A stretch of 11,660 nucleotides of DNA from Acidobacteria bacterium RIFCSPHIGHO2_01_FULL_67_28 (GCA_001766965.1 MEKM01000183.1:1-11660), one strand, 5' to 3'; positions 4,504 to 11,197 are shown, numbered from the stretch's first letter. The notes: generated by a model not told the origin, from the sequence alone. Translations and numbers: made by a program.

Positions 4504-6057
4504 TTAGTTGCTCTGGGGCCGGGGGGCGGTGGGTTCGGCACGGAGGACGCGCCGGTTCGTGCCGGTGAGTATGGTCCCCTTTTCCACGTGGACGTTGAAG
4601 GTCCGTGTCTGCACTTCGAGCGGGAAGGCGGCGTCGGGCGCGGGCAGCAGCTCCGGCGGCACCGAGAGCAGATACGTCTGCCGCGCGGGGTCGTAGATGA
4701 CGGCGCCGTTCACAACGCGCAGCGCGCACTCCTCGGCGTAGCCGAAATCCACCACCAGGAAGCGCGCCAGCAGGCGCCCGTCAGGCAGCGCCAGAAGCGT
4801 ATTGGGGTTCACCCCGTGCAGGTGGAACTGCCCGCGCACGCCGCTGACGTCCACTTCGAGCTCGGCCGCCCCCGGCGGGAAAAGCTCCGCCAGGAGCTTC
4901 TCGCGCTCCCGCGCGCGCCCGGCCATCTCCCGTCGCACCTGCTCTTGAATCCCTTTCCAGTCGATCCCCGGCCCCTGCAAAGCGCGCTGGTAGAGCGTCT
5001 GCACGGCGACGTTGTCGCCGGTGGGGAAGCCGGCGGCGTCGGCGAGCAATTCGTCCAAGAATTTCTCGGTGGTTTCGAACTCTTTTTGCCAGCCGGGCCA
5101 CAGGCGGTCGAGCAGGACGGCCTGGGCCATGCCGAGCGGGTAGAGGCGCTCGCGCAAGGTCGGGCCGGCGAGCGCGAGGTCGGTGAGCGGCGCCAGCCGC
5201 CGGCGCAGGAGCACGCGGTTGCGCCGGAAACCGCTGAAACCCGGGTCGAGCCGCCGCAGCGGCTCCGTGCCGGCGTAGCCTTTCAGCCGCTGGCTCAAGA
5301 AGCGGTACTCGACGTATTGTGAGAGGCCTTCGTTGGCCTCTTCGCCGCGCTCGAAGCGGACGAGGTCGGCCGGGAGCAGCCGGCGGCGCACGGCGCGCAC
5401 GGCGAGGAAGCGCTGCGCCAGGCCGCGGGCGTGCCGCCGGTCGCGCTCGTCGAGCGCCTGGTCGAGCAGCAGGGCTTCGAGCGACAGCCAGGCGTTGTTG
5501 TCGATGGAGAACTCCGGGTAGCGGCCGAAGACGAGCACCAGGATGTCGCCGAACTTCTGCGGGGCGATGCGCTGGCGGTAGGCGTGAAAGAATTCGTGCA
5601 AGCAGACGGCCAGGGCGTCTTCGGCCTCCGCGGTCATCATGGTGTCGTAGGTAATCATCGAGGTGACGACCCCGTTGAGCGGCAGGGCGGTGTTGGCCAG
5701 CATCCCCGAGGTGTTGGTCGAGACGTAGACGGGGGTCGAGACCAGCGGCGTCTCCACGCGCGTGAAGTGCGCCGGCGGGTTCGGGTGCTGGATGAGCACG
5801 GCCAGCCGCCCCTGGTCGTGCACGGCGATGGGCGTCGAGAGGATGTCCCAGCCGGGCCAGTAGTTCTTCCCGTAGAGCCGGCCGAGCTCGCGCAACTGCT
5901 CGAGGCGCGCCAGCAGGACGGATTCTCGCGCCACCAGCTCTTGCGGCCTGCCCTCCGCAGCCTTGACGTAGGAGGGAGTGGCGGCCGCCGCCGGCGACGC
6001 AACCAGGGCGCTTCCGGCAAGCACCAGCAGGACGGAGACGAGGCGGCGGGCGCGCAA
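4504..6057 (-). CDS. Exported HExxH zinc metallopeptidase, family not recognised
   Basis: A 517-residue product read from a TTG at 6057, two bases after the purB stop. It begins LRARRLVSVLLVLAGSALVASPAAAA, a clear Sec signal peptide with an A-x-A cleavage site. The catalytic motif is CLHEFFHAYRQR (His154, Glu155, His158). SIDNNAWLSLEALLLDQAL follows with Glu194, 36 residues after His158, placed where a gluzincin-type third zinc ligand would be. The middle (RFERGEEANEGLSQYVEYRFL) recalls metallopeptidases that handle whole substrates, and the C-terminus is beta-rich (VHVEKGTILTGTNRRVLRAE). The open frame continues upstream to 6522 inside purB, but that part is antisense-like, low-complexity sequence and is not supported. 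No Shine-Dalgarno is visible, so expression probably depends on readthrough and coupling from purB. Substrate unknown. Confidence 0.8.
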   Translation of the reverse strand: MRARRLVSVLLVLAGSALVASPAAAATPSYVKAAEGRPQELVARESVLLARLEQLRELGRLYGKNYWPGWDILSTPIAVHDQGRLAVLIQHPNPPAHFTRVETPLVSTPVYVSTNTSGMLANTALPLNGVVTSMITYDTMMTAEAEDALAVCLHEFFHAYRQRIAPQKFGDILVLVFGRYPEFSIDNNAWLSLEALLLDQALDERDRRHARGLAQRFLAVRAVRRRLLPADLVRFERGEEANEGLSQYVEYRFLSQRLKGYAGTEPLRRLDPGFSGFRRNRVLLRRRLAPLTDLALAGPTLRERLYPLGMAQAVLLDRLWPGWQKEFETTEKFLDELLADAAGFPTGDNVAVQTLYQRALQGPGIDWKGIQEQVRREMAGRAREREKLLAELFPPGAAELEVDVSGVRGQFHLHGVNPNTLLALPDGRLLARFLVVDFGYAEECALRVVNGAVIYDPARQTYLLSVPPELLPAPDAAFPLEVQTRTFNVHVEKGTILTGTNRRVLRAEPTAPRPQSN

Positions 6058-6059
6058 GT

Positions 6060-7367
6060 TCAGGCGAAGACCCGTTTGAAGATGTCGTCCACGTGGCGCA
6101 GGGCGTGGCGGAGGTCGCAGGCCGCTGCGATTTCCTGCGCGGAAAGTTTCTCCTTGATGCGCGAGTGGGCAAGCACGGTTTGTTTGAAGTCCTGGTTCGA
6201 CTCCCAGACCTTCGCCGCCGCCTCCTGCACCCAGGCGTAGGCTTCCTCGCGGGCCACGCCTTTCTGGATGAGCGCGAGCAGCAAGCTTTCGGAATAAATC
6301 AGCCCGCGGGTGAGCTCGAGGTTTTCCCGCATGCGCTCGGGGTAGACGCGCATTTGCTCGAGGAGCGCGGCGGTCTTGTCGAGCAGGTAATCGAGCAAGA
6401 TGGTCGAGTCGGGCAGGATGACGCGCTCGACCGAGCTGTGGGAGATGTCGCGCTCGTGCCAGAGCGGAACGTTCTCGAGCGCCGCTTGGGCGTTGGCCCG
6501 CACCAGCCGCGCCAGGCCGCAAATCTGCTCGGCCACGATGGGGTTGCGCTTGTGGGGCATGGCGGAGCTGCCGCGCTGGCCGCGGCCGAAGTGCTCTTCG
6601 ACTTCGCGCACCTCGGTGCGGTGGAGGTGGCGGATTTCCAGCGCGATCTTTTCAAGCGAAGTGGCAACGACCGCCAGCGTCGCCAGGTAATAGGCGTAGC
6701 GGTCGCGCTGGACGATCTGCGAGCTGACGGCTGCCGGCTCCAAAGACAACCGCTGGCAGATTTTCTTTTCAATGTCCGGCGTCAGGTGCGCAAAGGTGCC
6801 GACGGCGCCGGAAATCTTTCCCACGCGCACTTCGTCGGCGGCGCGCTCGAAGCGCTCGCGGTTGCGCTGGATTTCGCTGAACCAGTTGGCGAGCTTCAAG
6901 CCGAAAGTCGTCGGCTCGGCGTGGACGCCGTGGGTGCGGCCGATCATCGGGGTGTCCTTGAACTCGTGGGCGCGGTTTTTCAAGGCCGCCGCCAGGCGCT
7001 CGAGCCCCGCCCGCAGCAGGGCGTTGGCTTCGGCCAGCAGCACAGCCTGCGCGGTGTCGAGGACGTCCGAGCTGGTGAGCCCGAAGTGGAGGTAGCGCCC
7101 TGCCGCGGCCGCTTCCGGCGGGAGCTTTTCGACCACCGCCATCGTAAAGGCGATGACGTCGTGGCGGACCTGCTGCTCGATTTCCGCGACGCGGGCGGGC
7201 GCGGGCGGGCGGGCGTGAGCACGCAATTGCTTGGCGGCTTCGGCAGGCACCTGGCCGCTGGCGGCCACCGCCTCGCAGGCGGCGAGCTCGACCTCGAGCC
7301 ACTTGGCCAGCCGGTTTTCGTCCGTCCAGATGCGTCCCATGGCGGGACGCGTGTAGCGGGCAATCAT
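6060..7367 (-). CDS. purB: Adenylosuccinate lyase PurB
   Basis: Cleaves SAICAR to AICAR and adenylosuccinate to AMP, each releasing fumarate, in purine synthesis. The 435-residue length is typical of bacterial PurB. Visible motifs in order: the N-terminal IWTDENRLAKWLEVELAAC; FGLTSSDVLDTAQAVLL (about residues 95-111), where the Ser pair binds substrate; GRTHGVHAEPTTFG (about 144-157), which carries a catalytic His; and the fumarase/aspartase-superfamily signature GSSAMPHKRNP (266-276), whose Ser loop is the catalytic base region. The start at ATG 7367 is preceded by a TTGTCA-17-TATGAT promoter with a leader of about 24 bases. The metallopeptidase gene follows after two bases, so the two are probably co-transcribed although their functions look unrelated. 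Confidence 0.97.
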   Translation of the reverse strand: MIARYTRPAMGRIWTDENRLAKWLEVELAACEAVAASGQVPAEAAKQLRAHARPPAPARVAEIEQQVRHDVIAFTMAVVEKLPPEAAAAGRYLHFGLTSSDVLDTAQAVLLAEANALLRAGLERLAAALKNRAHEFKDTPMIGRTHGVHAEPTTFGLKLANWFSEIQRNRERFERAADEVRVGKISGAVGTFAHLTPDIEKKICQRLSLEPAAVSSQIVQRDRYAYYLATLAVVATSLEKIALEIRHLHRTEVREVEEHFGRGQRGSSAMPHKRNPIVAEQICGLARLVRANAQAALENVPLWHERDISHSSVERVILPDSTILLDYLLDKTAALLEQMRVYPERMRENLELTRGLIYSESLLLALIQKGVAREEAYAWVQEAAAKVWESNQDFKQTVLAHSRIKEKLSAQEIAAACDLRHALRHVDDIFKRVFA

Positions 7368-7397
7368 CGTCGGTGGCGTCTCACAGGCGGCTCTGCC

Positions 7398-7426
7398 ATC
7401 ATACTTGATTTCCCGCCGGCTGACAA
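7398..7426 (-). promoter_or_regulatory. Sigma70-type promoter for purB
   Basis: Minus-strand TTGTCA (7426-7421), a 17-base spacer and TATGAT (7403-7398). Both hexamers are one mismatch from consensus. This is the strongest promoter-like match in the window. Confidence 0.7.
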
Positions 7427-7449
7427 AACCCCGCCAAGCGGGCCGCGGG

Positions 7450-8742
7450 CTAGTTGGCGGCGGGCGAGGACTGGTAAGGCTTCTTGCGGAAGGCCTGGGC
7501 GAGGCGGGTGACCTCGGGGTAGGCGGCCAGCTCGATGACCTTCTGGTATTCGGCCAGGGCGAGGTCGCGCTGGCCCAAGTGGTCGAAGATCTTGCCGCGC
7601 TCGAGCACGGCGCGGGCCCAGATGCGCTTGTTGACTTCAGGGACTTTCTCCACCTGCGCCAGCGTTTCCAGGGCGCGCTCCGGCTGGCCCTCGGCGTCTT
7701 CGATCAGGCCCAGCTCGAGCAGGGCGTCCTCCGGGCCGACAATGCGCGGGTTGTGCGGGTGGGCGATGAGGTCGGCCAAGAGCTCGCGGCCGACGCGCGC
7801 GGCCTCGGAGAAGTTCTGCTGCTGGCGGTAGAGCTTGGCGAGCTCGAGAGCGTAGATGGGGTTGCGGGGATAGCGGACCCGCAAGGTTTCAACGACGCCT
7901 TGGGCGCGGTCGAGCTGGCCCTCGCGGATGGAGGCCACCGCCAGCAGGATGCGGGCGTAGGTTGCGAGGAACTCTCCCTTCTCGGCGGTTTCCTCGAAGT
8001 ACCCCAGGCCGCGGGGGCGGCTGCCGCGGACGCCGGCGAAAAAAAGAAAGACGCGGTGCACCCGCGGCAGGCTGCCCAGGATGTAGTCGTGGACGCCGAG
8101 GACGACGCCGGTATCGTGCAGCTCGGGGTGGAGCGCGCGCAGGCGCTTGTGGTAGTTGTACGACCTCTCCCCCAGGCGCAGGCCTTCCAAATACTTCGCC
8201 TTTACTCCGGCGGCGTAGTTGGCCAGGGCGCCGTTGAGCAGGCCGGCGGCGAACAGGCCGTCCACGTCCTGCGGGTCGGCCTTCAACCGCCGCCGGGCCA
8301 GCTCCAGCCCCTCCCGGACGACGGCGTGGAAGCGCTGGTCGAGGTGCGGGTCGGGCGGGAGGCGCTGGTGCTTGAGGAACTCGTTGGAGGTGACGAAGAG
8401 CTGGGTCTGCAGGCTGCCCTGGTAGGCCAGGATCTCATACAGCAGGGCGGAGGCCCAGAAGGCCCGCACCGTGGCGCTCGAGGGCTCGGCGTGGGCCACC
8501 TGCTCGAACAGCTCGCGCGCCGGGGCGAACTCCAAGTTGTAGACGTGGTCGAAGGCGGCACGGAGCTTGGCTTCGCTCTCGGCCGAGACCGCGGCGGGGA
8601 TGGCCGGGCGGAGTTGCGCGGGCGCAGGGGCTTGCGCCGGCGGGGGTGGCGACGCGGGCGGAGGCTCTTCCTGGGCGGCCGCGACCAGCGCCGCTCCCAG
8701 AACCAGAGCGCCCAACACTCCGCTGCCGAGTCGCCGCGACAC
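7450..8742 (-). CDS. Exported TPR-type protein of unknown role
   Basis: A 430-residue product starting at GTG 8742. Residues 1-23 (basic MSRRLG, then GALVLGAALVAAA) form a Sec signal peptide, followed by a Pro/Ala-rich linker to about residue 50 (EEPPPASPPPPAQAPAPAQ). The rest is helical. TPR-like units are clear at the N-terminus (AFDHVYNLEFAPARELFEQVAHAEP) and the C-terminal half (QLDRAQGVVETLRVRYPRNP, LELAKLYRQQQNFSEAARVGRELL, KIFDHLGQRDLALAEYQKVIELA). The centre (SYNYHKRLRALHPELHDTGVVLGVHDYILGSLP) is a conserved-looking non-TPR insert. It is probably a periplasmic scaffold or part of an envelope complex, but no specific partner can be named. It is transcribed separately from the MBL gene upstream (41-base gap) by a promoter whose expected start point falls on the GTG itself. 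Confidence 0.82.
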   Translation of the reverse strand: MSRRLGSGVLGALVLGAALVAAAQEEPPPASPPPPAQAPAPAQLRPAIPAAVSAESEAKLRAAFDHVYNLEFAPARELFEQVAHAEPSSATVRAFWASALLYEILAYQGSLQTQLFVTSNEFLKHQRLPPDPHLDQRFHAVVREGLELARRRLKADPQDVDGLFAAGLLNGALANYAAGVKAKYLEGLRLGERSYNYHKRLRALHPELHDTGVVLGVHDYILGSLPRVHRVFLFFAGVRGSRPRGLGYFEETAEKGEFLATYARILLAVASIREGQLDRAQGVVETLRVRYPRNPIYALELAKLYRQQQNFSEAARVGRELLADLIAHPHNPRIVGPEDALLELGLIEDAEGQPERALETLAQVEKVPEVNKRIWARAVLERGKIFDHLGQRDLALAEYQKVIELAAYPEVTRLAQAFRKKPYQSSPAAN

Positions 8743-8748
8743 CGCGCC

Positions 8749-8777
8749 TTTCTACCCTCCTCGCCAGTTGGATGCAA
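8749..8777 (-). promoter_or_regulatory. Possible leaderless promoter for the TPR gene
   Basis: Minus-strand TTGCAT (8777-8772), a 17-base spacer and TAGAAA (8754-8749). Only six bases separate the -10 from the GTG at 8742, so the transcript would begin at or next to the start codon. A GAGGAGGG upstream lies between the hexamers and would not be transcribed from this promoter. Confidence 0.4.
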
Positions 8778-8783
8778 GCGGTA

Positions 8784-9578
8784 CTAGAAGCGCAGGGGCC
8801 CGAGCGGGACGCGACGCTGGCTCACCAGCAGCTCCGGCGTCCGGCTCAAGGAGAGCGGGAAGCGGTTCCGGCGCCGCTTCAGGGCCTGCTCGGCGGCCAG
8901 GCGCGCCACTTCGGGGGAGTTGTTGTTCTCGCTCAAGTGCGCCAGCACCACGGTGCGGGCGGCGCCGTCGAAGTCGCACTCGAGGAACTCGGCCAGGGCT
9001 TCGTTGGAGAGGTGGCCGAGGCGGCTCGCCACCCGCTGCTTCAGGTACCAGGGATAGGGCCCGCGGCGGAGCATCTCCAGGTCGTGGTTGGCCTCGAGCA
9101 CCAGGCAGTCGCAGCCGCGCAGCTGCTCTTTGACCAGGCCGGTCAGGTAGCCGAGGTCCACCGCCAGGGCCAGTTTCACGCCGTGGGTTTCGAAGCGGAA
9201 GGCGGCGGGCTCGTTGGCGTCGTGCGGGACGGCGAAGGGAACGACGTCGATGTCGCCCACGGTGAAGCGCTCGCCCGGGCGGAAGCGCTCGACGCGGGCC
9301 AGCGCCGGCCCTTCGGGCAGCCCGGCCTGTGTGCCCTCGGCCAGATAGACCGGGACGCCGAACTCTTCGGCCAGCGCCGCGGCGTGCGCGGCGTGGTCGG
9401 CGTGCTCGTGGGAGACGACGATGGCGGTCAGCCCGTTCGGGGCGAGCCCGGCGCGTTCCATCCGCTTCAGGGTTTCGCGCTTGGAGAGTCCGGCGTCGAT
9501 GAGCAGGCGCGTGCGCTCGGTGGAGAGAAGGGCGGCGTTGCCGGACGACCCGCTGCCCAGGATGGTGAGCTCGACCGT
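8784..9578 (-). CDS. WalJ/YycJ-type metallo-beta-lactamase-fold hydrolase with ACG start
   Basis: The product has the MBL-fold zinc motif SHEHADH (His57, His59, Asp61, His62) and later AVPHDANEP, LALAVDLGYL, LVLEANHD, LSNEALAEFL and AHLSENNNSP, which match the YycJ/WalJ family (length about 260). YycJ-type proteins have been linked to cell-wall and DNA-repair processes; the substrate is not settled. The first ATG in frame is at 9461, but translating upstream gives the expected family N-terminus, ELTILGSGSSGNAALL, then LLIDAGLSKRETLKRMERAG, with no ATG, GTG or TTG. A perfect AAGGAG at 9590-9585 stands six bases from an ACG at 9578, which I take as the start; this gives 264 residues. An ATG-to-ACG sequencing error is an alternative. 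A TTGACG-17-TACATC promoter lies just upstream, so starts beyond about 9600 are unlikely. Confidence 0.85.
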   Translation of the reverse strand, partial: TVELTILGSGSSGNAALLSTERTRLLIDAGLSKRETLKRMERAGLAPNGLTAIVVSHEHADHAAHAAALAEEFGVPVYLAEGTQAGLPEGPALARVERFRPGERFTVGDIDVVPFAVPHDANEPAAFRFETHGVKLALAVDLGYLTGLVKEQLRGCDCLVLEANHDLEMLRRGPYPWYLKQRVASRLGHLSNEALAEFLECDFDGAARTVVLAHLSENNNSPEVARLAAEQALKRRRNRFPLSLSRTPELLVSQRRVPLGPLRF

Positions 9579-9584
9579 GGCCCG

Positions 9585-9590
9585 CTCCTT
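9585..9590 (-). promoter_or_regulatory. Shine-Dalgarno AAGGAG that places an ACG start
   Basis: AAGGAG on the minus strand, six bases upstream of the ACG at 9578-9576. It is an ideal ribosome site at ideal spacing, and no standard start codon lies nearby in frame. It decides the start of the MBL-fold gene. Confidence 0.65.
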
Positions 9591-9605
9591 TAGCCGGTTT
9601 GAGTA

Positions 9606-9634
9606 GATGTACCAGAGCGGCGCGCGGGCGTCAA
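9606..9634 (-). promoter_or_regulatory. Promoter for the MBL-fold gene
   Basis: Minus-strand TTGACG (9634-9629), a 17-base spacer and TACATC (9611-9606). The -10 is weak (three of six). The transcript would start near 9599 and include the AAGGAG site. Confidence 0.45.
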
Positions 9635-9652
9635 CCCGGGAATGAGCGGCGC

Positions 9653-9682
9653 TTGACCTCCAAGGCCGGGGCGGCGTACGAT
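9653..9682 (+). promoter_or_regulatory. Promoter for the response-regulator gene
   Basis: TTGACC (9653-9658), an 18-base spacer and TACGAT (9677-9682). It diverges from the MBL-gene promoter, the two -35 boxes being 18 bases apart. The leader would be about 75 bases. Confidence 0.55.
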
Positions 9683-9750
9683 GCCTTCGCTCAACTTTCT
9701 CTACGGGCGTCGTCGCGACCTGTCCCGGGGGGAACCCGGCGCGCTGCCGG

Positions 9751-9763
9751 GCTGGTCACCAGC
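9751..9763 (+). promoter_or_regulatory. Perfect palindrome touching the response-regulator ATG
   Basis: GCTGGTCACCAGC (GCTGG/CCAGC around TCA) ends on the base before the ATG at 9764. A second stem, CCCGG/CCGGG, lies just upstream at about 9735-9750. No Shine-Dalgarno is visible, so the palindrome would sit where the ribosome binds. It could be an operator or a translation-control hairpin. Confidence 0.4.
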
Positions 9764-10183
9764 ATGGCCGAACAGACCGCCAAGAAGGAACCCGCCAAGA
9801 AGAAAGTCCTGGTGGCGGACGACGACATTTCCATCCTGCGCCTGGTGGAGATGATGCTGAGCCGCCACGGATTGACGGTCATCACCGCCCGCGACGGCGA
9901 AGAGGCGCTGCAAAAAGCCATCCTGGAAAAGCCCGACGCCATCCTGCTCGACATCAAGATGCCGAAACTCGACGGCCTGGCCCTCTGCTCCAAGCTGAAG
10001 CACACCAAAGACACGGCCAACATCCCCGTCGGGTTCCTCACCGCCGCCAAAGAGGTCGAGTCCTACAAGCAGGCCCAGGAGCTGGGCGCCATCCTCTACG
10101 TCACCAAACCCTTCAAGCCGGAGAAGCTGATTGACGCCGTGGGCCTGCTGCTCTCCTCCCGGGGGCAGTCCCCCAAGCTCTGA
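9764..10183 (+). CDS. Stand-alone response-regulator receiver protein
   Basis: A 139-residue protein made almost entirely of a CheY-like receiver domain after a Lys-rich tail (AEQTAKKEPAKKKVLVADDD). The acidic pair Asp20/Asp21, the phospho-acceptor Asp63 (LLDIKMPKLDGLAL), Thr93 (FLTAAK) and Lys115 (VTKPF) are all present, so it should be phosphorylated. There is no output domain; such proteins act by binding a partner or passing phosphate on. The start is ATG 9764: an upstream in-frame extension to 9599 is low-complexity and crosses the promoter. The cognate kinase is not in view. A palindrome abuts the start codon, and the leader is about 75 bases. Confidence 0.92.
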   Translation: MAEQTAKKEPAKKKVLVADDDISILRLVEMMLSRHGLTVITARDGEEALQKAILEKPDAILLDIKMPKLDGLALCSKLKHTKDTANIPVGFLTAAKEVESYKQAQELGAILYVTKPFKPEKLIDAVGLLLSSRGQSPKL

Positions 10184-10193
10184 AGCCTCCCGC

Positions 10194-10222
10194 TTGACCC
10201 GCGCCGCGGTTTGCGAGAGGAT
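10194..10222 (+). promoter_or_regulatory. Promoter for the RRM gene with long leader
   Basis: TTGACC (10194-10199), a 17-base spacer and GAGGAT (10217-10222). The -10 is weak, at three of six. The transcript would carry about 125 bases of leader before the GTG at 10356; I see no stable hairpin that dominates it. No gene is visible between 10184 and 10355. Confidence 0.4.
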
Positions 10223-10355
10223 GGGGGAGGAAAAGCTGAAGCGTCAGTTTCTCGGCGTGTTGTCAGGGCTCGCTTCGACTGGCCGCGCTTTCGACCTGCC
10301 TTCAGCCACCCGAAGTGAATCACCGTCCCGCGACGCCGGGCGAAGGAGCCATCCC

Positions 10356-10706
10356 GTGAAGAAGCTTTATGTCGGCAACGTCCCCTATCAAGCCACCGAA
10401 GAAGAGCTGCGCAGCTTTTTCGAGCAGGCCGGGGTTACGGTGGAGAGCGCCGCTTTGGTCCGCGACCGCTACTCCGGCGAGCCCCGCGGCTTCGGTTTCG
10501 TCGAGATCGTGGACGACAACCAGGCCCAGCAGGCCATCGATTCCCTGAACGGCAAGGACTTCCTGGGCCGCAACCTCATCGTCAACGAAGCCCGCCCGCC
10601 CCGGGAACGGGGCTTCGGCGGGGGCGGGGGCGGCGGGGGTCGCGGCCGCGGAGGCGGGGGCGGCGGGGGACGCGGCGGCGGTGGCGGCGGCCGGCGGCGC
10701 TTCTAA
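10356..10706 (+). CDS. Glycine-rich RRM RNA-binding protein
   Basis: A 116-residue protein with one RNA-recognition motif (about residues 3-80) and a Gly/Arg-rich tail. RNP2 is LYVGNV (4-9) and RNP1 is RGFGFVEI (44-51); both aromatic RNA-contact positions are kept (Tyr5; Phe46 and Phe48). It resembles the small bacterial RRM proteins, often cold-induced in cyanobacteria, that act as RNA chaperones. The start is GTG 10356, with AAGGAG at 10343-10348 and seven bases between. An in-frame ATG upstream at about 10221 is not supported by the RRM boundary. The tail, from residue 88, is nearly pure glycine with scattered Arg, ending GGRRRF. The stop overlaps the convergent DUF962 gene. Confidence 0.92.
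   Translation: MKKLYVGNVPYQATEEELRSFFEQAGVTVESAALVRDRYSGEPRGFGFVEIVDDNQAQQAIDSLNGKDFLGRNLIVNEARPPRERGFGGGGGGGGRGRGGGGGGGRGGGGGGRRRF
10617..10703 (+). repeat. GGC/GGG-rich low-complexity coding tract
   Basis: GGC, GGG and GGT codons in runs of six to eight, broken by CGC/CGG, encode the Gly-Arg tail of the RRM protein. This tract is prone to replication slippage, so its length probably varies between strains and may be hard to assemble. Confidence 0.8.
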
Positions 10707-11044
10707 CGGCGCGGGCTCACGCCCAGCCGTTCCAGCTCTCGTCCCATCCGCCCGGTCAGCATCAGGTAAGCCATCTTATGGTCGGCCGCCAGCGACAGCA
10801 GCGGGTGGCGGAAGGTGGCCGGGCGGTTGCGCTCGACAACGAAGTGCGAGAACCACGCCAGACCGTAGGCCGCCACCGGAATCAGCCCGAGCAGCCACCA
10901 GGTGCGCGTCCACAGCCCCGCGGCCAGCAAGCCCACCCAGGCGAGCGTGGCCGCGAGGTGCAGCCCGCGCGTCGCCGGCCGGCTGTGCTCGGCCAGATAG
11001 TGGGGCCAGAACTCGGCGAAGGTCGGCTGGGGCGCGCCGTTCAT
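10703..11044 (-). CDS. DUF962 / Mpo1-like membrane protein
   Basis: A 113-residue protein of the DUF962 family. The yeast member Mpo1 is an iron-dependent dioxygenase in 2-hydroxy fatty-acid alpha-oxidation; the bacterial role is not known to me. Family marks: FAEFWPHYLAEHSRPATRGLH (His20 and His29), two hydrophobic helices (about 30-45 and 49-66), then WFSHFVVERNRPATFRHPLLSLAADHKM with His67, His80 and His89. The conserved His set suggests metal binding. The start is ATG 11044 with AAGG right against it, too close to be a normal Shine-Dalgarno. The stop codon (10703-10705) overlaps the TAA of the RRM gene by two bases on the opposite strand. A promoter-like TTGACC-16-GCTAAT lies upstream. 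Confidence 0.9.
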   Translation of the reverse strand: MNGAPQPTFAEFWPHYLAEHSRPATRGLHLAATLAWVGLLAAGLWTRTWWLLGLIPVAAYGLAWFSHFVVERNRPATFRHPLLSLAADHKMAYLMLTGRMGRELERLGVSPRR

Positions 11045-11061
11045 CCTTAGTGCCGCGAGGC

Positions 11062-11089
11062 ATTAGCACGCACCGCGCCTTCGGGTCAA
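11062..11089 (-). promoter_or_regulatory. Promoter for the DUF962 gene
   Basis: Minus-strand TTGACC (11089-11084), a 16-base spacer and GCTAAT (11067-11062). Its -35 lies four bases from the -35 of the divergent plus-strand promoter. Confidence 0.45.
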
Positions 11090-11093
11090 GCCC

Positions 11094-11122
11094 TTGACAG
11101 CCCGCCCGCGCGCCGCTACCTT
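11094..11122 (+). promoter_or_regulatory. Promoter for the Asp-box protein gene
   Basis: A perfect TTGACA (11094-11099), a 17-base spacer and TACCTT (11117-11122). The leader would be about 70 bases. Confidence 0.6.
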
Positions 11123-11162
11123 GAAGCAGTCGGGTTTTCCGCGGAGGGCAGCGAGTTCGCGT

Positions 11163-11183
11163 CCCGGCTCCTGGCGAGCCGGG
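11163..11183 (+). promoter_or_regulatory. 8-bp leader hairpin two bases before the Shine-Dalgarno
   Basis: CCCGGCTC (11163-11170) and GAGCCGGG (11176-11183) pair perfectly around CTGGC. The AAGGAG site begins at 11186. The hairpin could tune translation or protect the 5' end; as it leaves AAGGAG free, a simple blocking role is not implied. Confidence 0.55.
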
Positions 11184-11197
11184 AGAAGGAGTCCTGC

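Noticed and set aside
6058..6522. An upstream extension of the metallopeptidase into purB
   Set aside because: It is an Arg/Ala-rich alternate reading of purB with no domain, and the signal peptide begins at about 6057.
7196..7218. GCGGGCGGGCG-type repeat in purB as a regulatory element
   Set aside because: It is a short Pro/Ala/Arg codon run (ARPPAPAR) in a variable surface region of the protein; low-complexity coding is enough.
6093..7511. Long plus-strand frame opposite purB
   Set aside because: Antisense of a gene with strong motifs; composition is artefactual.
7405..9593. Long plus-strand frames opposite the TPR and MBL genes
   Set aside because: Val/Gly/Leu-rich antisense readings without domains or ribosome sites.
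10161..10174. GGGGG-CAGT-CCCCC hairpin as a terminator of the response-regulator gene
   Set aside because: It lies inside the coding sequence before the stop and has no T-tract.
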